Origin: Prevotella sp. E2-28
GTDB taxonomy: Bacteria > Bacteroidota > Bacteroidia > Bacteroidales > Bacteroidaceae
Direction of reading: 5' to 3'
Assembly: GCF_022024055.1 (NCBI RefSeq)
Contig: NZ_CP091788.1
Coordinates: 3,162,001 to 3,226,000, forward strand
DNA length: 64,000 bases
Shown here: one piece after another, positions 41,774 through 53,104 of the stretch
Numbering within the stretch: position 1 is the stretch's first letter
Layout: each line of letters starts with the position of its first letter
Position numbers and translations under genes: made by a program
Notes under the pieces: generated by a model
Told to the model about the DNA's origin: nothing
Databases searched by the model: none
The model's input: only the letters and a program-made list of their open reading frames with translations

Positions 41774-42154
41774 ATGGCAGATATCAAAGCTATTGCAGAA
41801 GAGTTGGTAAACCTTACTGTAAAAGAAGTTAACGAGTTGGCAACAGTCCTGAAGGACGAGTATGGAATTGAGCCTGCTGCTGCAGCCGTTGCTGTAGCTG
41901 CTGGTCCTGCTGCAGCTGGCGCTGCTCCCGCAGCTGAGGAGAAGACATCTTTCGATGTAATCCTGAAGGAGGCCGGTGCTGCTAAACTGCAGGTTGTAAA
42001 GGCTGTTAAAGAGGCTTGTGGTCTTGGTCTGAAAGAGGCTAAGGATCTCGTAGACGGTGCTCCCGCTACCGTTAAGGAAGGTCTGAGCAAGGAAGAGGCT
42101 GAGAACCTGAAGAAGACCATCGAGGCCGCTGGTGCCGTAGTTGAGCTGAAGTAA
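41774..42154 (+). CDS. rplL: 50S ribosomal protein L7/L12
   Basis: L7/L12 recruits the translational GTPases. The 126-residue protein has the N-terminal dimer helix ([20 protein letters not shown]), an Ala-rich hinge ([20 protein letters not shown]) and the C-terminal domain ([33 protein letters not shown]). Length and order are usual. It is followed by a strong hairpin and a CTAG array ahead of rpoB. Confidence 0.98.
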   Translation: MADIKAIAEELVNLTVKEVNELATVLKDEYGIEPAAAAVAVAAGPAAAGAAPAAEEKTSFDVILKEAGAAKLQVVKAVKEACGLGLKEAKDLVDGAPATVKEGLSKEEAENLKKTIEAAGAVVELK

Positions 42155-42176
42155 TTCAGAACACAACAATAACACT

Positions 42177-42213
42177 ATGGTTGGGAGCTCTCCAGTAGAG
42201 GGTTCCCGACCAT
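42177..42213 (+). terminator. Strong hairpin between rplL and rpoB (attenuator-like)
   Basis: ATGGTTGGGAGCTCTC (42177-42192) pairs with the 16 bases at 42198-42213 without mismatch (three G-T pairs), loop CAGTA, followed by TTTTCTTGTCTCTTC. Its place is that of the rplL-rpoB attenuator of E. coli. Confidence 0.85.
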
Positions 42214-42225
42214 TTTCTTGTCTCT

Positions 42226-42277
42226 TCTAGTCAAAACTAGTTTAACTAGTATGGCTAGTGCAACTAGTTTAACTAGA
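42226..42277. repeat. CTAG array between rplL and rpoB, 9-base period
   Basis: CTAG occurs at 42227, 42237, 42246, 42255, 42264 and 42273: one 10-base step and then four exact 9-base steps. Units include CTAGTTTAA twice, CTAGTATGG and CTAGTGCAA. It starts 13 bases after the hairpin and ends 26 bases before rpoB. Confidence 0.95.
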
Positions 42278-42302
42278 AAACAATAACCCACAATATTAAT
42301 TT

Positions 42303-45300
42303 ATGACTTCGAAAGTAATAGACAACAGAGTAAACTTTGGCAGCGTCAAGAACCCGATGCCGTTACCGGATTTCCTCGATGTACAATTAAAGTCTTTCAA
42401 AGACTTCCTGCAGTTGGACACTCCGCCTGAGGAACGCAAGAACGACGGTCTGTATAAGGTGTTCGCCGAGAACTTCCCCATCACAGATACGCGTAATAAC
42501 TTCGTACTTGAGTTCCTGGATTACTATATTGACCCACCCCGCTACACCATTGATGAGTGTTTGGAACGTGGTCTGACCTATAGCGTACCTCTCAAGGCTA
42601 AACTGAAGCTTTACTGTACAGATCCTGATCATGAGGATTTCGGAACAGTGATTCAGGATGTATTCCTTGGCCCTATTCCTTACATGACGGCCAATGGAAC
42701 ATTCGTTATCAACGGTGCCGAGCGCGTCGTTGTATCACAGTTGCACCGTTCACCCGGTGTGTTCTTCGGTCAGAGCGTACATGCCAACGGTTCGCTGCTC
42801 TACTCAGCCCGTATCATCCCCTTCAAGGGTTCATGGATTGAGTTCGCTACGGACATCAATAACGTGATGTATGCTTACATCGACCGTAAGAAGAAGTTGC
42901 CTGTTACTACCCTACTCCGTGCCATCGGTTTCGAGACTGATAAGGACATCCTACAGATTTTCGACTTGGCAGAAGAAGTTAAGGTAACTAAGAAGTCACT
43001 GAAAGAAGTTATCGGTTGCAAGCTCGCTGCCCGTGTGCTGAAGAGCTGGAACGAGGACTTCGTAGATGAAGATACCGGTGAAGTTGTGTCTATCGAGCGT
43101 AACGAGGTTATCATGGATCGTGAGACCGAGATTACAGAAGATAACATGATGGATATCCTGGAGAGTGGTGCTGCCACCATCCTTGTTCACAAGGACGAGG
43201 CTGTGGCTCAGGACTTCTCTATCATCTTCAATACTTTGGCTAAAGACCCCAGTAACTCTGAAAAAGAGGCTGTGCTCTACATCTATCGTCAGCTGCGTAA
43301 TGCAGACCCTGCCGATGATGCCAGTGCACGCGAGGTTATCCAGAACCTGTTCTTCTCAGACAAGCGTTACGACCTGGGTGATGTAGGCCGCTACCGTATT
43401 AACAAGAAGTTGGGACTCGACACCGAAATGGATGTTCGCGTTCTGACCAAAGAAGATATTATTGAGATTATCAAGTATCTCATTCAGCTAATCAACTCAA
43501 AGGCTGCCGTTGACGATATCGACCACCTGTCAAACCGTCGCGTTCGCACCGTTGGTGAGCAGCTGTCTAATCAGTTCTCTATCGGTCTGGCCCGTATGAG
43601 CCGCACCATCCGTGAGCGTATGAACGTACGTGATAACGAGGTATTCACTCCGATGGACCTGATTAACGCAAAGACTATTTCAAGTGTTATCAACTCGTTC
43701 TTCGGAACCAACCCATTGTCACAGTTCATGGACCAGACCAACCCTCTGGCCGAGGTGACTCACAAGCGTCGTCTCTCTGCACTGGGTCCTGGCGGTCTGT
43801 CTCGTGAGCGTGCAGGTTTCGAGGTTCGTGACGTACACTACACACACTATGGTCGTCTGTGTCCTATCGAGAGCCCTGAAGGACCTAACATCGGTCTGAT
43901 TTCTTCTCTCTGCGTCTATGCAAAGATCAATGAGCTGGGCTTCATCGAGACTCCTTACCGTAAGGTAGAGAACGGCGTAGCCAACCTGAATGATGACGGT
44001 ATCGTATTCCTCACCGCTGAGGAAGAGGAGAACTTCATCATCGGTCAGGGTAACGCACCTCTGAATGACGATGGAACCTTCATCCGTCCAGTTGTAAAGT
44101 GCCGTCAGGATGCCGACTTCCCCGTTGTTCCTCCCACAGAGGTTAACCTCATGGATGTATCTCCACAGCAGATTGCCTCTATCGCTGCATCACTCATTCC
44201 TTTCTTGGAGCACGATGATGCTCACCGTGCACTGATGGGATCTAACATGATGCGCCAGGCTGTACCTCTGCTCCACAACGAGGCACCTATCGTAGGTACC
44301 GGTATTGAGAAGCAGGTTTGTGAGGATTCTCGCACCATGGTAACTGCCGAGGGTGACGGTGTTATTGAATATGTAGATGCTACGACCATCCGTATCCTCT
44401 ATGATCGCACAGAGGATGAGGAGTTCGTAAGCTTCGAACCCGCCATGAAGGAATACCGCATTCCTAAGTTCCGCCGTACCAACCAGAACATGACCATCGA
44501 CCTGCGTCCTATCTGTAACAAGGGCCAGCGCGTGAAAAAGGGTGATATCCTGACTGAGGGTTATGCTACTGAGAACGGTGAGTTGGCACTGGGTCGTAAC
44601 CTGCTCGTGGCTTACATGCCTTGGAAGGGTTACAACTATGAGGATGCTATCGTGCTTAACGAGCGTATCGTTCGTGAGGACGTGCTGACCTCTGTTCACG
44701 TGGACGAGTACTCACTCGACGTACGTGAGACCAAGCGCGGTATGGAAGAGTTCACCGCTGATATTCCTAACGTCAGCGAAGAGGCTACTAAGGACCTCGA
44801 CGAGAACGGTGTTATCCGTGTTGGTGCCCGCGTAGAGCCCGGTGATATCCTGATTGGTAAGATTTCACCTAAGGGTGAGAGCGATCCTTCTCCTGAAGAG
44901 AAGCTGCTCCGCGCCATCTTCGGTGACAAGGCCGGTGACGTAAAGGATTCTTCATTGAAGGCTAACCCCTCATTGAGCGGTGTTATCATTGACAAGAAAC
45001 TCTTTGCCCGTGCTATCAAGACCCGTCAGACCAAGCAGCAGGATAAGATCGTGCTGGCTAAGATTGACGAGGAGTATCAGGCAAAGGTTGACGACCTGAA
45101 GGATATTCTGGTTGACAAGCTGATGGAGCTCACCAAGGGTAAGACTTCACAGGGTGTGAAGGACTACACTGGTGCCGAGGTTATCTCTAAGGGTTCTAAG
45201 TTCACTGTAACAGCCCTGAAGAACCTGGAGTATGGTGATATCCAGACCAGCAAGTGGACCAATGATGAGCACAAGAACGAACTGATTGGTCAGCTCATCA

Positions 45301-46115
45301 TCAACTATATGAAGAAGTACAAGCTGCTTGACGCTGAGATGAAGCGTAAGAAGTTTGCTATCACCATCGGTGACGAACTGCCCTCAGGTATCCTGCAGAT
45401 GGCTAAGGTTTATGTTGCCAAGAAGCGTAAGATTGGCGTAGGTGATAAGCTCGCCGGTCGTCACGGTAACAAGGGTATCGTATCTAAGGTAGTACGTCAG
45501 GAAGATATGCCATTCCTCGAGGATGGTCGTCCCGTTGACTTGGTACTGAACCCTCTGGGTGTGCCTTCTCGTATGAACCTCGGTCAGATTTTCGAGGCTA
45601 TCCTCGGTGCTGCCGGTAAGCGTCTGGGCGTGAAGTTCGCTACACCTATCTTCGACGGTGCTAAACTTGATGACCTTGCAGCATGGACCGACAAGGCAGG
45701 TCTGCCTCGTCTCTGCTCTACTCACCTGTATGACGGTGAGACTGGTGAGCGTTTCGACCAGCCCGCTACCGTAGGTATCACCTACTTCTTGAAACTCGGT
45801 CACATGGTTGAGGACAAGATGCACGCCCGTTCTATCGGTCCGTACAGTCTCATCACTCAGCAGCCTCTTGGAGGTAAGGCCCAGTTCGGTGGTCAGCGTT
45901 TTGGTGAGATGGAAGTTTGGGCACTGGAGGCCTTTGGTGCCAGCCATGTGCTTCAGGAGATTTTGACCATCAAGTCTGATGATACCGTAGGACGTTCTAA
46001 GGCTTACGAGGCTATCGTTAAGGGTGAGCCCATGCCAACACCTGGTATTCCTGAGTCACTCAACGTGCTGCTGCACGAGTTGCGTGGTCTCGGTCTGAGT
46101 GTAACCCTCGATTAA
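42303..46115 (+). CDS. rpoB: DNA-directed RNA polymerase beta subunit
   Basis: The 1270-residue protein is the beta subunit of core RNA polymerase. It has the family's rifampicin region [20 protein letters not shown] with [20 protein letters not shown], and the catalytic-channel KMARKxxxRGDKxxxRHGNK-type block ([18 protein letters not shown]) near the C-terminus. No classical rifampicin-resistance change is noticed in that region, though I did not compare position by position. The N-terminus ([20 protein letters not shown]) is typical of Bacteroidetes. It is followed 40 bases later by rpoC. Confidence 0.99.
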   Translation: MTSKVIDNRVNFGSVKNPMPLPDFLDVQLKSFKDFLQLDTPPEERKNDGLYKVFAENFPITDTRNNFVLEFLDYYIDPPRYTIDECLERGLTYSVPLKAKLKLYCTDPDHEDFGTVIQDVFLGPIPYMTANGTFVINGAERVVVSQLHRSPGVFFGQSVHANGSLLYSARIIPFKGSWIEFATDINNVMYAYIDRKKKLPVTTLLRAIGFETDKDILQIFDLAEEVKVTKKSLKEVIGCKLAARVLKSWNEDFVDEDTGEVVSIERNEVIMDRETEITEDNMMDILESGAATILVHKDEAVAQDFSIIFNTLAKDPSNSEKEAVLYIYRQLRNADPADDASAREVIQNLFFSDKRYDLGDVGRYRINKKLGLDTEMDVRVLTKEDIIEIIKYLIQLINSKAAVDDIDHLSNRRVRTVGEQLSNQFSIGLARMSRTIRERMNVRDNEVFTPMDLINAKTISSVINSFFGTNPLSQFMDQTNPLAEVTHKRRLSALGPGGLSRERAGFEVRDVHYTHYGRLCPIESPEGPNIGLISSLCVYAKINELGFIETPYRKVENGVANLNDDGIVFLTAEEEENFIIGQGNAPLNDDGTFIRPVVKCRQDADFPVVPPTEVNLMDVSPQQIASIAASLIPFLEHDDAHRALMGSNMMRQAVPLLHNEAPIVGTGIEKQVCEDSRTMVTAEGDGVIEYVDATTIRILYDRTEDEEFVSFEPAMKEYRIPKFRRTNQNMTIDLRPICNKGQRVKKGDILTEGYATENGELALGRNLLVAYMPWKGYNYEDAIVLNERIVREDVLTSVHVDEYSLDVRETKRGMEEFTADIPNVSEEATKDLDENGVIRVGARVEPGDILIGKISPKGESDPSPEEKLLRAIFGDKAGDVKDSSLKANPSLSGVIIDKKLFARAIKTRQTKQQDKIVLAKIDEEYQAKVDDLKDILVDKLMELTKGKTSQGVKDYTGAEVISKGSKFTVTALKNLEYGDIQTSKWTNDEHKNELIGQLIINYMKKYKLLDAEMKRKKFAITIGDELPSGILQMAKVYVAKKRKIGVGDKLAGRHGNKGIVSKVVRQEDMPFLEDGRPVDLVLNPLGVPSRMNLGQIFEAILGAAGKRLGVKFATPIFDGAKLDDLAAWTDKAGLPRLCSTHLYDGETGERFDQPATVGITYFLKLGHMVEDKMHARSIGPYSLITQQPLGGKAQFGGQRFGEMEVWALEAFGASHVLQEILTIKSDDTVGRSKAYEAIVKGEPMPTPGIPESLNVLLHELRGLGLSVTLD

Positions 46116-46127
46116 AGGTAGATAAGG

Positions 46128-46147
46128 TAAAAAAGTAAAAAAGTAAA
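46128..46147. repeat. A-rich repeat between rpoB and rpoC
   Basis: Three GTAAAAAA-like units at 8-base steps occupy most of the rpoB-rpoC gap, ending eight bases before the rpoC ATG. Confidence 0.75.
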
Positions 46148-46155
46148 ATTGAAAT

Positions 46156-49100
46156 ATGGCTTTCAAGAAAGATTCAAAGACAAAGAATAATTTCTCCAAG
46201 ATTACCATTGGACTTGCTTCACCCGAGCAGATCCTTGAGAATTCTTTTGGTGAGGTTACTAAGCCTGAGACCATCAACTATCGTACCTACAAGCCCGAGC
46301 GCGACGGTCTGTTCTGCGAGCGCATCTTTGGTCCTACCAAGGACTATGAGTGTGCCTGCGGTAAGTACAAGCGTATCCGTTATAAGGGTATTGTGTGCGA
46401 CCGATGCGGTGTTGAGGTAACCGAGAAGAAGGTACGTCGTGAGCGTAGTGGTCATATCGAGTTGGTAGTGCCCATTGCCCACATCTGGTATTTCCGCAGC
46501 CTGCCTAACAAGATTGGCTATCTGCTGGGTCTGCCCACCAAGAAGCTCGATGCCATCATCTACTACGAGCGTTATGTCGTTATCCAGCCAGGTGTGCTGG
46601 AGGGCCGCAAGGATGGCGAAGGCAATCCTCTGCTGGGTTCACAGAAGTTCGACCTGCTCTCAGAAGAAGAGTACAACGATATTGTTGACAACCAGTTGTC
46701 AGAAGACAATTACTATCTGGATGACACCGATCCTAACAAGTTCGTAGCCAAGATGGGTGCCGAGGCTATCTACGACCTGCTTCAGCAGCTCGACCTCGAC
46801 TCACTGTCATACGAACTGCGCGACCGTGCCAACACAGACTCTTCACAGCAGCGTAAGAACGAGGCTCTGAAGCGTCTGCAGGTAGTAGAAGCTTTCCGTT
46901 CATCAGTAGAGAAGGGCATCAACCGTCCTGAGTGGATGATTATGAAGATATTGCCCGTGACGCCTCCTGAGTTGCGTCCTCTCGTTCCTCTGGATGGTGG
47001 CCGTTTCGCCACTTCCGACCTGAACGACCTCTATCGTCGTGTCATCATCCGTAACAACCGTCTGAAGCGCTTGATGGAGATTCATGCTCCTGAGGTGATT
47101 CTGCGTAACGAGAAGCGTATGCTTCAGGAAGCCGTTGACTCACTCTTCGACAACAGCCGTAAGTCAAGCGCTGTGAAGAGCGACAGCAACCGTCCTTTGA
47201 AGTCACTCTCTGACTCACTGAAAGGTAAGCAGGGTCGTTTCCGTCAGAACTTGCTCGGTAAGCGTGTTGACTACTCAGCCCGTTCAGTTATCGTTGTAGG
47301 TCCTGAGTTGAAGATGGGTGAGTGCGGTCTGCCTAAGCTGATGGCAGCCGAGCTCTATAAGCCATTCATCATCCGCAAGCTCATTGAGCGCGGTATCGTG
47401 AAGACGGTGAAGAGCGCGAAGAAGATTGTTGACCGTCGTGAGCCCGTTATCTGGGATATCCTGGAGAACGTGATGAAGGGTCACCCCGTACTGCTCAACC
47501 GTGCTCCTACACTGCACCGTCTGGGTATTCAGGCCTTCCAGCCTAAGCTGATTGAGGGTAAGGCTATTCAGTTGCACCCACTGGCTTGTACCGCGTTCAA
47601 CGCTGACTTCGATGGTGACCAGATGGCTGTTCACCTCCCCCTGTCAAACGAGGCTATCCTCGAGGCTCAGTTGCTGATGCTCCAGAGCCACAACATTCTG
47701 AATCCTGCAAATGGTGCACCTATCACCGTTCCTTCACAGGATATGGTGCTCGGTCTGTACTATATCACTAAGATTCGTCCAGGTGCCAAGGGTGAGGGTC
47801 TCTCATTCTATGGTCCCGAGGAGGCTATCATTGCCCACAACGAGGGTAAGTGCGACCTGCACGCCCAGGTTAAGGTAATGGTTGACGATGTTGTTGACGG
47901 CATCAAGGTGCGTCATCAGGTAGAGACCTCTGTTGGTCGTGTCATCGTAAACGGCATCGTTCCTAAGGAGGTAGGCTATGTAAATAAGGTTATTTCTAAG
48001 AAGAGTCTGCGCGACATCATTGCCGACGTTATCAAGAACGTAGGTTTCGCCGAGGCTTGCGAGTTCCTCGATGGTATCAAGAACCTGGGTTACCGCATGG
48101 CTTATCTGGCAGGTCTGTCGTTCAACCTCGATGACATCATCATTCCTAAGGAGAAGGCAGAACTGATCCAGAAGGGTAATGACGAGGTACAGCAGATTAC
48201 CGACAACTATAACATGGGTTTCATCACCGACAACGAGCGTTATAACCAGGTTATCGATACTTGGACCCACGTTAATAATGATATTGGTAATATCCTGATG
48301 AAGGAGATGACCGAGGCCGACCAGGGCTTCAACGCTGTATTCATGATGCTTGACTCTGGTGCCCGTGGTAGTAAAGACCAGATCAAACAGCTCTCTGGTA
48401 TCCGTGGTCTGATGGCTAAGCCTCAGAAAGCCGGTGCCGAGGGACACCAGATTATTGAGAACCCTATCCTTTCTAACTTTAAGGAAGGTATGTCAGTGCT
48501 GGAGTACTTTATCTCTACTCACGGTGCTCGTAAGGGTCTTGCTGATACCGCTATGAAAACTGCCGACGCTGGTTATCTGACCCGTCGTCTGGTTGACGTT
48601 TCTCATGATGTGATTATCAATGAGGAAGACTGTGGTACCCTGCGCGGACTGGAGTGCACAGCTCTGAAGAGCGGCGATGAGGTTATCTCTTCTCTGGCTG
48701 AACGTATCCTGGGTCGTGTAAGTGTTCACGATGTAGTGAACCCCAAGACTGGCGAGGTTATCGTACCTGCTGGTGAGGAAATCACAGAGCCTCTGGCAGA
48801 TGCTATTGAGAAGGCCGAGATTGAGATGGTTGAAATCCGCTCAGTGCTCACCTGTGAGTCTAAGAAGGGTGTATGCCGCAAGTGCTACGGACGTAACTTG
48901 GCTACCCGTAAGATGGTACAGAAGGGTGAGGCTGTCGGTGTGATTGCAGCTCAGGCTATTGGTGAGCCTGGTACTCAGCTTACTCTGCGTACGTTCCACG
49001 CCGGTGGTGTGGCTGCCAACGCAGCAGCTAATGCAACTATCGTTTGCAAATACGAGTCAGCTCGCATTGAACTGGAAGAGGTTCGTACCGTTCCGTTCGA

Positions 49101-50487
49101 TGAGGATGGCCGCGAGTGCGAGATGGTAGTGAGCCGTCTGGGTGAAATGCGCTTCGTTGACCCCAACACCAAGATCGTTCTGTCAACAGTGAACGTGCCT
49201 TACGGTTCTTCACTCTACTTCAAGAACGGTGACGTGGTGAGCAAGGGCGACAAGATTGCCCAGTGGGACCCCTTCAACGCCGTTATCGTGACCGAATATG
49301 CTGGTACACTGAAGTTCAACGACGTTATCGAAGGTATTACCTTCCGTGCCGAGACCGACGAAACCACCGGTTTGACTGAAAAGATCGTAACCGAATCTAA
49401 GGATAAGACAAAGGTTCCTACCTGTCATATCATCGATGCTAATGGCGAGATCCTGGGTACATACAACTTCCCTGTAGGTGGTCACGTGGTTGTTGAGGAC
49501 GGCCAGACATTGAAGACTGGTGAAACCCTCGTTAAGATTCCTCGTGCTGCTGCCAAGGGTGGTGATATTACCGCCGGTCTGCCTCGTGTTACCGAGCTGT
49601 TCGAGGCTCGTAATCCATCTAACCCCGCTATCGTATCAGAAATCGACGGTGAGGTCACCATGGGTAAGGTAAAGCGTGGTAACCGTGAGATTATCGTTAC
49701 TTCTAAGACTGGCGACCAGCGCAAGTACCTCGTATCTCTGTCTAAGCAGATTCTGGTACAGGAGCACGATGCCGTGCGCGCAGGTACTCCTCTGTCTGAC
49801 GGTGCTATCACCCCAAGCGACATCCTCGCTATTAAGGGTCCCACCGCTGTTCAGGAGTATATCGTTAACGAGGTTCAGGACGTGTACCGTCTGCAGGGTA
49901 TCAAGATCAACGATAAGCACTTCGAGATCATCGTTCGTCAGATGATGCGTAAGGTGCAGATCAACGATCCAGGCGATACCTCATTCCTCGAGAGCGACAT
50001 CATCGACAAGCTCGACTTCGCTGAGGAGAACGACCGTATCTGGGGTAAGAAGGTGGTTACCGATGCCGGTGACTCTGAGACACTGCAGAAGGGTCAGATT
50101 GTTACAGCCCGTCGCTTACGCGATGAGAACACCTCTCTGAAGCGCCGCGACCTGCGTACCGTTCAGGTACGTGATGCAGTGCCCGCAACGTCAACTCAGA
50201 TCCTGCAGGGTATCACCCGTGCAGCTCTGCAGACCAAGTCGTTCATGTCGGCTGCATCATTCCAGGAGACCACGAAGGTGCTCAACGAGGCCGCTATCCG
50301 CGGTAAGCAGGATTTCCTGGAGGGTATGAAGGAGAACGTGATCTGCGGTCACCTGATTCCTGCCGGTACTGGTCTTCGCGAGTTCGAGAAGATTATCGTT
50401 GGTTCAAAGGAAGAGTACGAACGTATGCAGGCTAACCGCAAGAACGTGCTCGACTTTGCCGAGGAAGCTGTGCTCGACGAACAGTAA
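46156..50487 (+). CDS. rpoC: DNA-directed RNA polymerase beta' subunit
   Basis: The 1443-residue protein carries the catalytic Mg loop NADFDGDQM (N482 by my count), the zinc-binding start ([20 protein letters not shown]) and the bridge and trigger-helix region ([20 protein letters not shown]), with a C-terminal Bacteroidetes-type end (EEAVLDEQ). It forms the active site with rpoB. A terminator follows 23 bases after the stop, so rpoC ends the operon. Confidence 0.99.
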   Translation: MAFKKDSKTKNNFSKITIGLASPEQILENSFGEVTKPETINYRTYKPERDGLFCERIFGPTKDYECACGKYKRIRYKGIVCDRCGVEVTEKKVRRERSGHIELVVPIAHIWYFRSLPNKIGYLLGLPTKKLDAIIYYERYVVIQPGVLEGRKDGEGNPLLGSQKFDLLSEEEYNDIVDNQLSEDNYYLDDTDPNKFVAKMGAEAIYDLLQQLDLDSLSYELRDRANTDSSQQRKNEALKRLQVVEAFRSSVEKGINRPEWMIMKILPVTPPELRPLVPLDGGRFATSDLNDLYRRVIIRNNRLKRLMEIHAPEVILRNEKRMLQEAVDSLFDNSRKSSAVKSDSNRPLKSLSDSLKGKQGRFRQNLLGKRVDYSARSVIVVGPELKMGECGLPKLMAAELYKPFIIRKLIERGIVKTVKSAKKIVDRREPVIWDILENVMKGHPVLLNRAPTLHRLGIQAFQPKLIEGKAIQLHPLACTAFNADFDGDQMAVHLPLSNEAILEAQLLMLQSHNILNPANGAPITVPSQDMVLGLYYITKIRPGAKGEGLSFYGPEEAIIAHNEGKCDLHAQVKVMVDDVVDGIKVRHQVETSVGRVIVNGIVPKEVGYVNKVISKKSLRDIIADVIKNVGFAEACEFLDGIKNLGYRMAYLAGLSFNLDDIIIPKEKAELIQKGNDEVQQITDNYNMGFITDNERYNQVIDTWTHVNNDIGNILMKEMTEADQGFNAVFMMLDSGARGSKDQIKQLSGIRGLMAKPQKAGAEGHQIIENPILSNFKEGMSVLEYFISTHGARKGLADTAMKTADAGYLTRRLVDVSHDVIINEEDCGTLRGLECTALKSGDEVISSLAERILGRVSVHDVVNPKTGEVIVPAGEEITEPLADAIEKAEIEMVEIRSVLTCESKKGVCRKCYGRNLATRKMVQKGEAVGVIAAQAIGEPGTQLTLRTFHAGGVAANAAANATIVCKYESARIELEEVRTVPFDEDGRECEMVVSRLGEMRFVDPNTKIVLSTVNVPYGSSLYFKNGDVVSKGDKIAQWDPFNAVIVTEYAGTLKFNDVIEGITFRAETDETTGLTEKIVTESKDKTKVPTCHIIDANGEILGTYNFPVGGHVVVEDGQTLKTGETLVKIPRAAAKGGDITAGLPRVTELFEARNPSNPAIVSEIDGEVTMGKVKRGNREIIVTSKTGDQRKYLVSLSKQILVQEHDAVRAGTPLSDGAITPSDILAIKGPTAVQEYIVNEVQDVYRLQGIKINDKHFEIIVRQMMRKVQINDPGDTSFLESDIIDKLDFAEENDRIWGKKVVTDAGDSETLQKGQIVTARRLRDENTSLKRRDLRTVQVRDAVPATSTQILQGITRAALQTKSFMSAASFQETTKVLNEAAIRGKQDFLEGMKENVICGHLIPAGTGLREFEKIIVGSKEEYERMQANRKNVLDFAEEAVLDEQ

Positions 50488-50510
50488 GCATAAATATTCA
50501 AAACATACGC

Positions 50511-50548
50511 AAAGATGCGCTCCATCACGGTGGAACGCATCTTTTTTT
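50511..50548 (+). terminator. Intrinsic terminator after rpoC
   Basis: AAAGATGCG and TCCA pair with TGGA and CGCATCTTT around a short loop, followed by TTTT. It ends the rpoBC transcript and lies 21 bases before the ArgR box. Confidence 0.9.
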
Positions 50549-50569
50549 ATACATTTACCCCAAAGTTTA

Positions 50570-50612
50570 TGCATAAAAATTTGGATATATGCAGAAATAG
50601 TTGTACTTTTGC
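50570..50612 (+). promoter_or_regulatory. argR: argR promoter with probable ArgR operator
   Basis: TTTG (50580-50583), 20 bases, then TACTTTTGC (50604-50612), a full promoter. TGCATA (50570-50575), 12 bases, TATGCA (50588-50593) is an inverted repeat over the -33 element, and TTTATGCATAAA (50568-50579) is a perfect palindrome. ARG boxes of other bacteria (for example CATGAATAAAAAT) resemble the ATGCATAAAAAT here. Autorepression is inferred. Confidence 0.7.
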
Positions 50613-50639
50613 ACCGCAAATCTGAATAAATATACCAAC

Positions 50640-51116
50640 ATGAAGGATAAGAAGAATCGATTGGAGGCACTGAGGCTGATTATTTCCAGCCAGCAAATGG
50701 GTAGTCAGGAAGAGTTGTTGAATGCTCTTCAGAACGAAGGTTTTAATCTGACACAAGCCACGCTGAGCCGTGACCTGAAGCAGCTAAAGGTTGCAAAGGC
50801 AGCCACCATGAGCGGCAACTACGTTTACGTACTCCCCAACGAGTCTATGTATAAACGCGTAAGCACGCACTCTTCCGTCCGCGAAATGATGCAGATGCCA
50901 GGTTTCATCAGCATCACCTATTCTGGCAACATGGCAGTTATCAAGACCCGCCCAGGTTATGCCAGCGCTATTGCTTGGAACATTGACCGTAGCGATATCC
51001 CTGAGATTCTGGGTACTATTGCTGGCGATGATAATATTTTTATTGTAATTAAAGAAGGCGTGAGCCATAGAGAAGTGACAGAAGCACTGAAAGAAGTGGT
51101 TCCTAACATAAAATAA
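50640..51116 (+). CDS. argR: Arginine repressor
   Basis: ArgR binds arginine and represses its synthesis genes as a hexamer. The 158-residue protein has the N-terminal winged helix (LEALRLIISSQQMGSQEELLNAL, QATLSRDLKQLKV) and the C-terminal arginine-binding domain (YASAIAWNIDR, GTIAGDDNIFIVI). The start is the ATG at 50640; the frame extends to 50601, across the -7 element. It heads a run of arginine genes, argR-GNAT-argG, typical of Bacteroidetes. Confidence 0.95.
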   Translation: MKDKKNRLEALRLIISSQQMGSQEELLNALQNEGFNLTQATLSRDLKQLKVAKAATMSGNYVYVLPNESMYKRVSTHSSVREMMQMPGFISITYSGNMAVIKTRPGYASAIAWNIDRSDIPEILGTIAGDDNIFIVIKEGVSHREVTEALKEVVPNIK

Positions 51117-51149
51117 AAGGAAACGAGAGATTGACACTTAAATTTAAAT

Positions 51150-51770
51150 ATGGAAAAAGAAGACATTGAGGTACTTGTAGCCCGTCCCGAGCATGAAATC
51201 TACGTGGACACCATCCTCGACACCATCGCCGAGGCAGCCAAGGTACGCGGCACAGGTATTGCCAAACGAACACACGAATATGTAGCCAAGAAGATGGCCG
51301 AGGCAAAGGCCGTCATCGCACTGACTAAGGACGGCCGCTTTGCAGGCTTCAGCTATATCGAGACCTGGGAGAACCAGCAGTACGTGACCACATCCGGTCT
51401 GATTGTACATCCCGACTTCCGCGGTCTTCACATCGCCAAGCGCATCAAAGACCTCACCTTCACGCTGGCTCGCACCCGTTGGCCTCACGCCAAGATTTTC
51501 TCATTGACCAGTGGTGCTGCCGTGATGAAAATGAACACCGCACTGGGTTATCAGCCTGTCACTTTTGCTGACCTGACCGATGACGAGGCATTCTGGAAAG
51601 GCTGCGAGGGCTGTGTAAACTATCCTGTGCTGCGCGAGCGCAACCGTAAGTTCTGCATCTGCACCGCCATGCTTTTCGACCCCACGGAGCATCTGCCATG
51701 CAAACTCAGCGAAGAGGTTCTCTCACGTATCAAGCACCTGCAGGAACTGGAAGAGCAGCAAAGAGGATAA
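51150..51770 (+). CDS. GNAT N-acyltransferase in the arginine cluster (possible glutamate N-acyltransferase)
   Basis: The 206-residue protein has a GNAT core: VIALTKDGRFAGFSYIE, the acetyl-CoA loop LIVHPDFRGLHIAKRIKDL and a beta-bulge segment ending in ALGYQPVTF. It then has a cysteine-bearing piece (GCEGCVNYPVL, FCICTAML). GNAT genes lie between argR and argG in many Bacteroidetes and are thought to supply the first step, acylating glutamate (acetyl or, in organisms using N-succinylated intermediates, succinyl). The catalytic glutamate acceptor site is not shown by the sequence, so the function is inferred from context. Confidence 0.8.
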   Translation: MEKEDIEVLVARPEHEIYVDTILDTIAEAAKVRGTGIAKRTHEYVAKKMAEAKAVIALTKDGRFAGFSYIETWENQQYVTTSGLIVHPDFRGLHIAKRIKDLTFTLARTRWPHAKIFSLTSGAAVMKMNTALGYQPVTFADLTDDEAFWKGCEGCVNYPVLRERNRKFCICTAMLFDPTEHLPCKLSEEVLSRIKHLQELEEQQRG

Positions 51771-51812
51771 GAAAAGGTACATCATAAAAGGACAAAATAA
51801 AAGACATAAGAT

Positions 51813-53018
51813 ATGAGTAACAAGAAGAAAGTCGTAGTAGCATTCAGCGGAGGTCTCGACACCTCCTACACCGTGATGAAACTGGCCCAGGATGGGTACG
51901 AAGTATATGCAGCCTGCGCCAATACTGGTGGTTTCAGCGCTGAACAGTTGAAGACCAATGAAGAGAACGCCTACAAGCTGGGCGCCGTGAAATACGTGAC
52001 CCTCGACGTCACACAGGAGTATTACGCCAAGTCACTGAAATACATGATTTTCGGTAACGTGCTGCGTAACAACTGCTACCCCATCTCTGTATCTTCAGAG
52101 CGTATCTTCCAGGCTATCGCCATTGCCCGTTATGCCAACGAGATTGGTGCTGATGCCATTGCCCACGGCTCTACTGGTGCCGGCAACGACCAGATTCGTT
52201 TCGACATGACCTTCCTCGTGATGGCTCCTGGCGTAGAAATTATCACCCTGACACGCGACAAGAAGCTCACACGTAAAGAGGAGGTTGACTTCCTCAACGA
52301 GCACGGCTTCTTTGCCGACTTCACCAAGCTGAAGTACTCTTATAACGTAGGTATCTGGGGCACCTCTATCTGCGGTGGCGAGCTCCTCGACCCCACACAG
52401 GGACTCCCCGAGGATGCTTACCTGAAGCACGTCACAGCCAAGGAGCAGGAAGCCCTCTTGAAGATTACCTTCGACAAGGGCGAGATTGTGGCTGTCAATG
52501 GCGAGAAGTTCGACGATAAGGTGAAGGCTATCCAGAAGATTGAGGAAATCGGTGCTTCTTACGCCATCGGTCGCGATGCCAACGTGGGCGACACCATCAT
52601 CGGCATCAAGGGCCGCGTAGGTTTCGAGGCCGCCGCTCCTAAACTCATCATCGAGGCTCACCGCCTGCTGGAGAAGTCAACGCTCTCTAAGTGGCAGCAG
52701 TACTGGAAGGACCAGGTAGCCAACTGGTACGGCATGTTCCTCCACGAGAGTCAGTACTTGGAGCCCGTGATGCCCGATATCGAGGCTATGCTCACCTCTT
52801 CACAGCGCAACGTCACCGGCACCGCCATCCTGAAGCTCCGTCCCTTCGGTTTCGAGACCGTGGGTATCGATTCTGATAACGACCTCACGAAGTCTAAGCT
52901 CGGCGAGTATGGCGAGACCCAGACCGGTTGGACTGCCGACGAGGCTAAGGGCTTCATCAAGGTCAGCTCTACCCCACTCCGCGTGTACTACGGTATTCAC
53001 AAGGACGAAAAGAGATAA
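51813..53018 (+). CDS. argG: Argininosuccinate synthase
   Basis: ArgG joins citrulline and aspartate with ATP to form argininosuccinate. The 401-residue protein has the N-type ATP-pyrophosphatase motif AFSGGLDTS (residues 10-18), HGSTGAGNDQIRFD and the catalytic-region GIWGTSICGGE. It follows the GNAT gene by 42 bases and is followed by a terminator and the convergent pyk gene. Confidence 0.97.
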   Translation: MSNKKKVVVAFSGGLDTSYTVMKLAQDGYEVYAACANTGGFSAEQLKTNEENAYKLGAVKYVTLDVTQEYYAKSLKYMIFGNVLRNNCYPISVSSERIFQAIAIARYANEIGADAIAHGSTGAGNDQIRFDMTFLVMAPGVEIITLTRDKKLTRKEEVDFLNEHGFFADFTKLKYSYNVGIWGTSICGGELLDPTQGLPEDAYLKHVTAKEQEALLKITFDKGEIVAVNGEKFDDKVKAIQKIEEIGASYAIGRDANVGDTIIGIKGRVGFEAAAPKLIIEAHRLLEKSTLSKWQQYWKDQVANWYGMFLHESQYLEPVMPDIEAMLTSSQRNVTGTAILKLRPFGFETVGIDSDNDLTKSKLGEYGETQTGWTADEAKGFIKVSSTPLRVYYGIHKDEKR

Positions 53019-53042
53019 GCCAACACAAAAGCAAATAAAGAC

Positions 53043-53085
53043 CAACGGGGGTGCATCTGTCGTGATGCATCCCCGTTGCTTTTTA
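53043..53085. terminator. Terminator between argG and pyk
   Basis: CAACGGGG and TGCATC pair with GATGCA and CCCCGTTG, followed by CTTTTTATTTT on the plus strand. It sits between two convergent genes. The plus-strand T run favours argG; on the other strand only a short A/T stretch follows. Confidence 0.85.
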
Positions 53086-53104
53086 TTTTCATCTACGCCC
53101 CAGC

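Noticed and set aside
47803..48447. 214-codon minus-strand frame within rpoC
   Set aside because: Antisense shadow caused by the strong codon bias of rpoC.
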